A model generated the notes under the pieces. That model worked only from the letters and a program-made list of their open reading frames with translations, did not search any database and was not told the DNA's origin. Below, in pieces: positions 16,214 through 24,500 of a stretch of DNA of 53,903 nucleotides. Both the position numbers and the translations under genes were made by a program. Positions within the stretch are counted from its first letter, which is position 1. Every line of letters begins with the position of its first letter. Source of the DNA: a virus; IMG/VR virus record IMGVR_UViG_3300024346_000085, positions 1 through 53,903 of that record. One strand, written 5' to 3'.

Positions 16214-16789
16214 TTATATTTTCTTCCAGTTAGTAATTCTTTTAGCTATGAAAGACATTTGCTTTTCAATTACTAGATCATCTATTGATATTCCGCCGGC
16301 TTCAGACATAAGTTCTACACCGTGGATTGTCATTTTTGAACTTTGACCATATTCATTAGCACCAACAAGGGTGATATCAAATGGTAGTAACTGGTCAGCA
16401 AGCTGAGCAGACATTCGCTGTGTGAATGTATCTATACTTAGATTACTTACATCCAGGCCACTCTCGTCAAGATCAACACTTCCACCAGCAACATCGTTAT
16501 TGATATTAGCTGTAAAGGTTTTATCAAGATAAGGTTGACTATCTCCAGCTTGTGCTGCCATTGCCTTAAGTAGTGAATCTTCTTCGAATACTACGAAGAC
16601 ACATGCACCAGAAGTCAATCTTTTCCCACGAGCAATTGTTCTAAGATCAGATGAACCCATAGTATAAACGGGAGCTTTTTCTCTATCCGTCTTATATGAA
16701 ACCATCTGTAGCTCACCAAATACTTCGTCACCAAACACAGCATGAATGTCAGTACCACCAAAGCTGTGGAATGTTTTTAAATCTGCCAT
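16214..16789 (-). CDS. Tail tube protein (major tube candidate)
   Basis: A 191-residue protein directly after the sheath gene, the standard place and about the standard size for a myovirus tail tube protein (T4 gp19 is 163 residues). It has the N-terminal GGTDIHAVFGDEVFGELQMVS and KAPVYTMGSSD strands, and a C-terminal FDITLVGANEYG...MSFIAKRITNW pattern shared with two following paralogues. It polymerises as hexameric rings inside the sheath. The start has a strong TTAGGAG ribosome site, better than those of the two paralogues, which suits the highest copy number. A GNRA-type hairpin lies between the sheath stop and this gene. No unusual residues were noticed. Confidence 0.8.
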   Translation of the reverse strand: MADLKTFHSFGGTDIHAVFGDEVFGELQMVSYKTDREKAPVYTMGSSDLRTIARGKRLTSGACVFVVFEEDSLLKAMAAQAGDSQPYLDKTFTANINNDVAGGSVDLDESGLDVSNLSIDTFTQRMSAQLADQLLPFDITLVGANEYGQSSKMTIHGVELMSEAGGISIDDLVIEKQMSFIAKRITNWKKI

Positions 16790-16814
16790 TTATTAATTCT
16801 CCTAAGAATCGTTA

Positions 16815-16830
16815 GAGGACTTTCGTCCTC
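16815..16830 (-). promoter_or_regulatory. Perfect 6-bp hairpin with GAAA tetraloop between sheath and tube genes
   Basis: On the transcribed strand the sequence GAGGAC-GAAA-GTCCTC starts five bases after the sheath stop codon. It forms a perfect GC-rich six-pair stem with a GNRA loop. There is no following U-tract (TAACGATTC follows), so it is not a typical intrinsic terminator. It could stabilise or help process the mRNA so that the tube protein is made at a different level from the sheath. Confidence 0.6.
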
Positions 16831-16835
16831 ATATT

Positions 16836-18836
16836 TTAAATATCGTATGCTAGTTTAACTGAAGTATTAACTTCTCTTAGCTCAAATGCAGGAACGATTG
16901 TAATTGGAATACGTAGCTTACCTCTTCCATTTTCTGCAGGTTCTACTAGAACTGTTGCAGAATACTTAACAACTGAGCCAGAGGCAACAGCATCTTGGAA
17001 GATAGCTTCTACCGCTGTTTGCGCAGCCGCCACAGTTACTTGATTAAGACCTTTACCAATAAATGGTTCTAATCTTGTTCTTATGTTTCTAATGACTGTT
17101 GATACTATGATTGCAGTTGAAACGTAATCGTAATCAGATGCATCAGAAGTAGCTAACTCACCAGACACAACAACTGTACCAACTGTTTTGTTCTGGAATG
17201 AAACATATCCAGCACCTGCAAGCTCGTCAAGTTTAGTCTTCTTAATCGTGTAAGGTAGTGATACTCTAGGTATTAATCTATTAGTAGTTGATTCACCAGC
17301 TATAATAGTAGAAAGTAATCCAGCATACAGACCTGCACCATTAGCTGTTCTAGCATTTAAGCCAAATGAGCCTAGGTTTGGAGTGTTTACAGATCCCATT
17401 ACCACTGATAGGTATTTACCAATATCTATTACTGTACCATTAGAATCAGTTTGTGGATTTCCATCTGGGAAACCTGAATCAGTTTCAAAGAAACCAGCTG
17501 CTCTTGTTATGCTACCAGACATGAACTTATTACCAAGTAAACCAGAACCATTAGCTATAATGTTTCCTGAGAAATCTTCTTGAGGTAATGTTCCTATCCA
17601 CTTAGCTACAGCAGAAGTTGTATTGGCGATAGCCTGAGAGGTTCCGATTACACCAAGAACAAATCTTTCATTCTGTGTGATAGCATGGCACCATGAACCT
17701 AATTGATGTACGAAGTTAACTTCATTAAATCTCTTAGATACTATTGGCTGTCCATTTGAATCTAGTGCAGCAAGATTAATATCAGGAGTTAGGCCTGAAG
17801 CCCCATCATCATACTGAATCTTTTCTGTTCCCCACTCATAAGTTATTTCACCTAGAGCTTCTGTTTTTAATAGGTAGTCAAGCTTATCAGCTGCTACGCT
17901 ACCATCTGCAATATTTGGAGCATCTAGTATTGCTTTACCAACTACTATTTCAGTAGCGATAGTTGTTTCTAGATCTGCGTATGCTTTATCTAGTAACTCA
18001 TAATACTTTTTCCAATTACCTGTAATGTTGTTCTCGCCAGCAGAATATGTGGCACCTGCTACTGTAGCTGGTGTTGAATATTCAACTACTATAACTCCTA
18101 GGTTAGCTGGAGCTGCGTCAAATACAATTTGATCTGCGCCTGCAGTACCTGTTCCAGCACTGATTGTGTAGGTTGCATCTACAGCATCTACTTTAGCAGA
18201 AGAAACTACTGCACCAGTATTACCTGGTAGATCCCAAGTTGTCTCAACTCCATCACCTGTTGTATTAAGAGTACCATCAGCTACTAGGCTAGTGATTACG
18301 TCTTCAAATTTAACAGGGATTGTTGGAGTGCCTGCCCTTAGAGCAAATGCGTCTTTATCAAATCCAACGATGTTAAATAGACCTAAGTCTACTATTGCAC
18401 CAGTTGCATTAGAATAAACAATTGTATCGCCTTGAAAGATTATGATACATGACTTAAGCGCATTAGAAGGCTCTGGTCCAATGTATACATTAAACTTGCC
18501 ACCTGCCGCTACTGTTTCTTCTCTTGTTGCTAGTAAAGTATCAGCACCGAATAGATCAACTATCTCTGCTGCTTCACCACCAATTCTGTAAAGAACTATA
18601 TTCTGAGCTCCGCCTAGCTTAACTTCTGAAAGCTTGCTAATTAACGGAGAGTCTGAACCATAGATGGCACTCGCTTCATTTGAGTCAGTCACTAAGTATT
18701 GAAAATTAGAAGGACCAGAGTATGCTGTGTCTACTATTAATACGATTGGACCAGTGATTGCTGAGTCAATCTGAAGATTTCCATCAAGCAACTCAAGGTT
18801 TACACCAGGTAGGTTCTTATATTTTATTGCTGCCAT
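16836..18836 (-). CDS. Contractile tail sheath protein
   Basis: A 666-residue protein with the start expected of phage sheath proteins: an N-terminal YKNLPGVNLELLDG segment, then GPIVLIVDTAYSGPSNFQYLV and a GGAQNIVLYRIGG strand, typical of the conserved sheath N-terminal domain. The C-terminal third (about 530-666) contains the conserved helix-rich domain: LIPRVSLPYTIKKTKLDELA, SDASDYDYVSTAIIVSTVIRNIRTRLEPFIGKG, then a final beta region AENGRGKLRIPITIVPAFEL. Length is close to T4 gp18 (659 residues), with a variable middle rich in Thr/Ala/Gly. It forms the contractile outer tail. It begins with an AGGAG ribosome site and is followed by a hairpin and the tube gene. Confidence 0.92.
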   Translation of the reverse strand: MAAIKYKNLPGVNLELLDGNLQIDSAITGPIVLIVDTAYSGPSNFQYLVTDSNEASAIYGSDSPLISKLSEVKLGGAQNIVLYRIGGEAAEIVDLFGADTLLATREETVAAGGKFNVYIGPEPSNALKSCIIIFQGDTIVYSNATGAIVDLGLFNIVGFDKDAFALRAGTPTIPVKFEDVITSLVADGTLNTTGDGVETTWDLPGNTGAVVSSAKVDAVDATYTISAGTGTAGADQIVFDAAPANLGVIVVEYSTPATVAGATYSAGENNITGNWKKYYELLDKAYADLETTIATEIVVGKAILDAPNIADGSVAADKLDYLLKTEALGEITYEWGTEKIQYDDGASGLTPDINLAALDSNGQPIVSKRFNEVNFVHQLGSWCHAITQNERFVLGVIGTSQAIANTTSAVAKWIGTLPQEDFSGNIIANGSGLLGNKFMSGSITRAAGFFETDSGFPDGNPQTDSNGTVIDIGKYLSVVMGSVNTPNLGSFGLNARTANGAGLYAGLLSTIIAGESTTNRLIPRVSLPYTIKKTKLDELAGAGYVSFQNKTVGTVVVSGELATSDASDYDYVSTAIIVSTVIRNIRTRLEPFIGKGLNQVTVAAAQTAVEAIFQDAVASGSVVKYSATVLVEPAENGRGKLRIPITIVPAFELREVNTSVKLAYDI

Positions 18837-18849
18837 TATTGGCTCCTAT

Positions 18850-19527
18850 TTATTTTTTTAACCGTATGCTTTCTTCAAAACATACAATTTCTTGTTCTCT
18901 TAGGGTCAGACGTTCATTTGTTCTAAGAAAGAAATCTAATGCTATACCTTGATACCTATTGGCACCGTACTCATTAGTTACCCTTCCATCACCTCTGCCC
19001 TCATAAATTAAAACTGGTACATATTTCCTCAATGAATAGTAATGCTTAATAAGTATACTTTCAAAAAGTGATGCCAGCTTTCTAGCTTGTGAGGTCTTAC
19101 CAGACCAACATTTAAACCTCAATCTATTGTCATAAATAGATTGAAGATGTATTATCCTACCACCTGCATTACCATCATTCTCGTCTCCAAGATATAATGG
19201 TCTGTAATACTTAGTGCCCTTGAATGGTTCCTCATTTGAAGATAAGCATGCTGGTGATCTTTTCTGAATTTCGAATGTGACGATATTTCTATTATCAACT
19301 TCTTCATCAGGATATTCTTCTGTAAAAACGAATTTATCTAAAGATGGCTCATCACCTTCTTTAAGGATATAGTCATTAGATTCTAGTAGTGAATATAATA
19401 CCTCAATAAATCCATCTATGTCAATGAAGTTAGGGCCACTTTCTGGATGTGTTTGGGGGCTGTATCTGCCCTTAAGTTTCTGTGAGTCCATCTTTATCGA
19501 TTGAACTATTGAATCAAAATCACTCAT
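18850..19527 (-). CDS. Probable tail terminator/completion or neck protein
   Basis: A 225-residue protein immediately upstream of the sheath gene. The start overlaps the upstream stop (TAATG). The sequence has a helical N-terminus, then a section rich in charged residues (DEPSLDKFVFTEEYPDEEVDN), a beta segment (RNIVTFEIQKR) and a C-terminal part with RLRFKCWSGKTSQARKLASLFESIL and ALDFFLRTNERLT. A mixed alpha/beta protein at this place, with a strand-helix-strand layout (FEIQKR ... LASLFESILIKHY ... ALDFFLRT), is typical of tail terminator proteins that cap the tube and join it to the head. The call rests on gene order and general fold impression; I recognise no diagnostic motif. Confidence 0.5.
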   Translation of the reverse strand: MSDFDSIVQSIKMDSQKLKGRYSPQTHPESGPNFIDIDGFIEVLYSLLESNDYILKEGDEPSLDKFVFTEEYPDEEVDNRNIVTFEIQKRSPACLSSNEEPFKGTKYYRPLYLGDENDGNAGGRIIHLQSIYDNRLRFKCWSGKTSQARKLASLFESILIKHYYSLRKYVPVLIYEGRGDGRVTNEYGANRYQGIALDFFLRTNERLTLREQEIVCFEESIRLKK

Positions 19528-20030
19528 TACTTAACCCTTGTAAGAATTATAGAATTAAACTCTAACTTGTTATTATCTAACCTATATTTTTTAGTGTTTA
19601 TTGTAAGGTACTCTTCTTCTAATATTATTGGAGTCAGTATTGCACCTGATGCTGTCATTCTAGGTAAGTATATCATATCTCCATTAAGAATGACTCCTGT
19701 ATAATCTGTTATTAAACCTATCCCATACTTCTCAGACCTACCTGCTTCTGATGAATAATCATAAGACCTTACTGTATTGTTCTTAGATATGAAGTACATG
19801 AATCCGTTAATGATAGTTTCATCCCATAAGAAGCCAAGACCATCACAGTCAGAGCATCCTTGTCGGCCCTCTTTAGATACTTCATTCCAGCACGCAGGAC
19901 ATCTTACCGGTAGAAGGTTTTCTTTTCTTCGTGCTCTTCTAAGTATGTATGGTATCTTCTTCTCGTTGCCAAAGTCCTCACCAGTGAATAGCTCGATAAG
20001 TTCTTTTCTAAGATCTAACTCTTCTATCAT
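19527..20030 (-). CDS. Neck-region protein with four-cysteine zinc ribbon
   Basis: A 167-residue protein with a clear metal site: Cys44-Pro-Ala-Cys47, eleven intervening residues, then Cys59-Ser-Asp-Cys62 followed by DGLGF, the arrangement of a zinc ribbon resembling one half of a DnaJ-type Cys-rich repeat. The N-terminal 40 residues are helical and basic (RRARRKENLL). The C-terminal 95 residues are beta-rich (GLITDYTGVILNGDMIYLPR, EEEYLTINTKKYRLD, LEFNSIILTRVK). The gene sits between a helical neck-type protein and the tail terminator candidate, with TAATG overlaps on both sides, so a head-tail connector or stopper role is likely. The zinc site is seen; zinc binding itself is inferred. Confidence 0.6.
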   Translation of the reverse strand: MIEELDLRKELIELFTGEDFGNEKKIPYILRRARRKENLLPVRCPACWNEVSKEGRQGCSDCDGLGFLWDETIINGFMYFISKNNTVRSYDYSSEAGRSEKYGIGLITDYTGVILNGDMIYLPRMTASGAILTPIILEEEYLTINTKKYRLDNNKLEFNSIILTRVK

Positions 20031-20668
20031 TAGTTGACACCTATCTTATACTTCTTGCAGAATGCAGATACTTTGCCTGCTGCTATTGATACTGCTGGAG
20101 TATTATTACCCATAGATGGATACCACTGTCTATAGGATGTATAGTTGCATGGATTACTGCCGCCCTTAACAAAAGAACTGAACCCAGTTGATATACCAAT
20201 TAGACCTTCTATTTCTTCCATGCAATTCTTTGCATCGTTAAGAAGAGAAGTAAGCATACCTGTATCCTTTTCTATATCAAGTGATACCTTTAGGTCAGCT
20301 AAGAACTTAGACTTCTTGACGGACTTAATGAAGTCTTTATGAAATACTCTACCGAACTTATATACAGCAGAACATATTACATACTCCCGCTTAAGCCTAA
20401 ATGCTTCCTGAGGAGATAGTCCTAAGTCAGCTATTATTCTAGTTGTAAGCTTATCATCTATTTTTATTGACTGTTCAAATATTAGCTTAGATACCTGAGT
20501 AAGGTAAGCTGTTTCATCTTCCATGAAGATACTTAAGATATCTGACTCTATGGCATAGAATGGTGATATGAATAGATTATAGTCTTTTACTGTATCATCT
20601 ACTATGAAGATATCATCTGTGTATTGTAGTGTGTTTGGATTAATTGATACTGATAGATTAATATTCAT
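20030..20668 (-). CDS. Probable head-tail connector/neck protein
   Basis: A 212-residue, mostly helical protein not recognised by family. The N-terminus is beta-like (NINLSVSINPNTL), followed by helices (ILSIFMEDETAYLTQVSKLIFEQ, DLGLSPQEAFRLKREYVICSAVYKFG, LLNDAKNCMEEIEGL) and a C-terminal aromatic stretch (CNYTSYRQWYPSMG). The ATG lies in an ATGA overlap with the preceding gene, with AGGA ahead. It is the first gene of a tightly packed trio leading into the sheath gene, where adaptor/completion proteins normally lie. The role is inferred from position and helical content. Confidence 0.5.
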   Translation of the reverse strand: MNINLSVSINPNTLQYTDDIFIVDDTVKDYNLFISPFYAIESDILSIFMEDETAYLTQVSKLIFEQSIKIDDKLTTRIIADLGLSPQEAFRLKREYVICSAVYKFGRVFHKDFIKSVKKSKFLADLKVSLDIEKDTGMLTSLLNDAKNCMEEIEGLIGISTGFSSFVKGGSNPCNYTSYRQWYPSMGNNTPAVSIAAGKVSAFCKKYKIGVN

Positions 20669-21054
20669 GCTGTTCCTATTCTTATGTAACCATTAGATTG
20701 TCTTATTTCTACTGGGTTAGAGAAGTCCATGTCCGCCCTATGTAGGTAGTATGTTCCTGTTAATTGATTCTGAGAAACTATTAGTAATTTGTTTTGTATA
20801 ATATCTAATTGTATAACCCTATACCCGGCACCAGTTCCATCATTGAGAAACTTTATTGATTGAGCATTACCGAAACTTGGAAATGGTTCAGTTAGATCTA
20901 TCCACTTTATGTCACCTTGCGAAGAATCTGTTGCCATATATAATCTACTACCTGACACTATGGATGCAGTCATGTTTTCAAAGTCACTGTAGTCTGCCGA
21001 TGCAGATGCCTCAGCTTCTCCAGCCTGATTCTTAATTATCTTGTGAACAAACAT
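20665..21054 (-). CDS. Small beta-propeller-blade-like protein
   Basis: A 129-residue protein beginning on a TAATG overlap behind a strong GGAGG ribosome site. It consists of repeated four-strand patterns: TASIVSGSRLYMATDSSQGDIKWIDLTE, AQSIKFLN, GYRVIQLDIIQNKLLIVSQNQL and GTYYLHRADMDF. This is what propeller blades look like (label, value read-out, turn). The protein upstream shows the same style, and the C-terminus of the giant adhesin upstream of that carries an Asp-box-like motif. The three may build one propeller or interacting blades. No enzyme motif was seen. It lies between the adhesin region and the neck genes, so a surface-exposed or neck-attached role is possible. Confidence 0.5.
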   Translation of the reverse strand: MFVHKIIKNQAGEAEASASADYSDFENMTASIVSGSRLYMATDSSQGDIKWIDLTEPFPSFGNAQSIKFLNDGTGAGYRVIQLDIIQNKLLIVSQNQLTGTYYLHRADMDFSNPVEIRQSNGYIRIGTA

Positions 21055-21548
21055 TATATTCCTCCTGGTAGATTATATATGAAGTAGTAACCTACAACAT
21101 CGTTGCCCAGTATCTTGGGCTTGTCTTCTACTCCTATGGACTTAAATGAATCTTGTCCTGGGGACAGTATACTATCGAAGTTTAGTCCATCATATGTAAC
21201 CAATAAATCTGATTCTGTGGAAACTATTAGCATATCCCCTAGAGACTTTATCGATGATACATGTTGATCACTACCTGTAGTATGCTCCGGTGATGATCCA
21301 ACTTCAGATATGTCTAGTAGCTTAACTAGATCACTCGTACCTGGATCATATCTCCATAGGCCTCTCTGTCTAGCATTGAAGTATAGCTTGTCATCAAAAC
21401 ACTCCACCTCTACCACTCCACTGAATGGTGAGTCTGGTTCTGTCTTGCTTATTATATCCGCTACTAGCTGCACAGTGTTGCTATTATCTAGTGGGTCTAA
21501 CTTATATATTGATTCATAATTTGCTGCTGGTGTTACTATTACTGGCAC
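21054..21548 (-). CDS. Small beta-propeller-like protein (GTG start)
   Basis: A 164-residue protein with a GTG start at 21548, one base after the stop of the giant adhesin gene; the ribosome site GGAG lies inside the last codons of that gene, implying coupled translation. The sequence has propeller-like blades: VVEVECFDDKLYFNARQRGLWRYD, then HVSSIKSLGDMLIVSTESDLLVTYDG. Each blade has a strand ending in a short read-out and turn, similar to Kelch/NHL-type patterns. It matches in style the next gene (129 residues) and the C-terminus of the previous one. Function is unknown; a host-contact or structural accessory role is inferred from the neighbours. Confidence 0.5.
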   Translation of the reverse strand: MPVIVTPAANYESIYKLDPLDNSNTVQLVADIISKTEPDSPFSGVVEVECFDDKLYFNARQRGLWRYDPGTSDLVKLLDISEVGSSPEHTTGSDQHVSSIKSLGDMLIVSTESDLLVTYDGLNFDSILSPGQDSFKSIGVEDKPKILGNDVVGYYFIYNLPGGI

Positions 21549-21549
21549 G

Positions 21550-24500
21550 TTATGCGTCTCCTAAATTTACTGTTGCTATAAATGTTCCGCCGCTTCCTGC
21601 AAACGTTACCTTAGTATTATTAACCTGATTTGTACCGCTTACATTATGATCAAATATTGAGAATATGGATCCAACTGATTGCCACGATGTACCTAAGTTT
21701 CTAGATATGCTTATATTTTTACTGTCATCATCATAAATTATTATAGCAGTCTTTTCTATCTCACACATGCTATTAACTATTTGATCCACTTCATAGTCGA
21801 ATGAGAATGTATACCTCTTGTTTATATCTGTACTTGCAGAGTAGCTCTTCTTCTCTGGTAGTAGCTGAGGTACTGAGCATATAGACTCAAAATCATCAAG
21901 AGAGAGTTTCTTGCCGAAGCAACATAGGTTTGGAACTTTAATCTTAGCTCTCATTATGTTGCCTGACATAACTAGTAGTTCTGGATCGTACCCAACTTCT
22001 TCAAGCTCTTGTCTTGGAAGCATAGATCTATATCTTACTCCTAGTGAACCATAGTCTTGATTAAGTATTGCGAATGATAATGATGAGTCTAAGTCAATAC
22101 CGTCTACATTTAAGGTTAGCGTTCTAACATCAAATACAGCACCTGGATCTAATTCTTCTGGTAGCTTATATCCATAGTTAGTTATGCTAGCTACCATGAT
22201 CTCTTGGCTATGTCCGAAGTCTGGACCAAATGCATCTATTGTATATGTAGTGTCATTACTATTTGAATTTATGTTTCCAGAAGTACTTGATGCAGCTACT
22301 AGTGTGTAGTCTCCAGCAGGTAAGTATATTACTATTCTAACCATGTTAAGTATATCGTCATAGTTAGTACCCATTTTTATAACTCTATTGGTATTAGTAT
22401 CTATGATATATAGTTCTGGGTTCTTTAGGGACTCAGTTGTATAGTCGAAAACATAGTAGCCTTCATTAAATATTTGTATATTATGTGCATCTCTAGTTAA
22501 GCTATATGGTCTCTTACCTGGAAGATCCTCTAGCGCAGAAGCAGCTATTGTTATTCCCTCGCCATAATTTATATCAGAAGCCAATTGACTCCATCCATTA
22601 ACGCCATCGTAGTATTTAACTAGATCCTTAGAGAATTCCATTTCAGAACTCGTAGGTACATATGTTGGTATAGATATATCGTAATCATATGTTACACTTA
22701 TTGGTCCTGTATCTATGTCTTGTCCAAAGTTTGTTAATAACTCATAGCCCAGTATTCTGTTACCATTGTCTAAAAACAATCTATATGCAGACTTCTCAAT
22801 AGATGTCATGTCCATCTCTATGGATAATGAGTTACCAGAGAATGTAAATACAGTATCTAGCTCGTAAGGAATCTGTCTAGTATTGTACTTCAACTTAAAT
22901 GTCTTAATGTAAGTGTTGGCATAGGCTATGTCGTATAGGAAGAAATATTCTTTTGTCCTAACCTTACCTTTCTCAGACTTAAATCTTAGATTAAAATCTT
23001 TTACCTGCCTTACATCGTTCACCAAACCTATCCTACTTCTAAGCTTAAAGTTTCTAGATTTCAATCCAACCAGGGAAAGCTTATATGTATTCTTCTCAAG
23101 AGAATATACAACAGGTGAGTATTCTTTATTAGTCTTATATCTAAGATTAAATGTTCTAATAGATGCATCTAACTTAGACTTATATCTCAAGAAGAATGTT
23201 GATGTCTTAATCTGAACTAATGTTGTTTTATAAGAGAACTCTACTGGTATGGTTGAGAACCCAAGATCGGCAGATATCATCTCTACTTCAAATGGTGATT
23301 CGGAGTTAACGAGTGTGTTTAGTGCCTCTAAGTTATATCTTAATTGGAAATGATATTCCACTGGTACTCCTTCTCTATATAGTAGGTATTGGAATTCGTA
23401 ATTTTGTTCTATATCTGATATATAATTTAATGTGTAATCAAATTGAAAATCATGTTCGACTAGTGTTATTCTACCAACATTATATGGTAGCGTAAACGTA
23501 TGTGTGTTTGGTGGTGCTAGTATTCTAGAGTTATAGTTATCTGTTATCTCTGACTGGGTTAATGTTTTAGAATATATTGCGAACTCATCCATTGTACCTT
23601 CGAAGAAGTTTGAGTACACAGATCCAACTGGCTCTGCTCCTATGGAAGCCTTCTTAATGTTCGGACTAGTTGAAAATGCTGAGCTATCTGTCCAAGATAT
23701 GTTTCCATTTATAGCTGCCCTACCAACCTCTGTTGAGTTAACGTATATGACTGCATCACCACCAGATTCCATTGTTACTACTAGATGATTGAAACCACCT
23801 ATGAATCCAGGTGAAGCTACAACTAGATCGTTAAAGCTGTTAGCACCTTCTCGCCCCCATCTGAATGATATGCTACTTGGACCAGCAAATAGCGCTATTC
23901 CTCTATAGTCCTCATTGGCACCTTGTGGTAAATATGAATATATATTTCCGTATACAATAGGAGCTATCCATACTTCTATGCTTTGGTTATTTGATTCAAA
24001 TTCAATGCCTGCAGGTATTTGGATTAGACCATCAACTCCATTAAATGCAGTTGATGCAAACTCTATGGATGTTAATCCCTCAGTAGTATTTACATGTAGG
24101 CCATCATAACCATTACCGGTACTATCTGCAGCAACTGACGAAACGCCGTCGTCCATCTTATAGTAAGCAGTTGGTAATTTAGACAGTACTCTGTAGCTGT
24201 ATGTCGGTAATATACCATAGTTATATAGGTCAAATATCTTAGAGGCATTTAGTTCGCTAGTAAATATGGCAACCTCATCCATAAGTCCATCATAATAACC
24301 TTGATAGTCATTAGCATATAGTGGTCCGCCTATGCATGCTGTTACTGTATCACTAGGTTGGAAGCTACCATTTGGAGTTAAAAAGTCTCTTGTACTATCA
24401 AGAGTACCGTTTATATATGTATATAGTGTGGCACTACTATGTTCTGCAACACACACTACATTGACCCATTCACCTACTGGGAGTGTGGCAACTGATGTTA

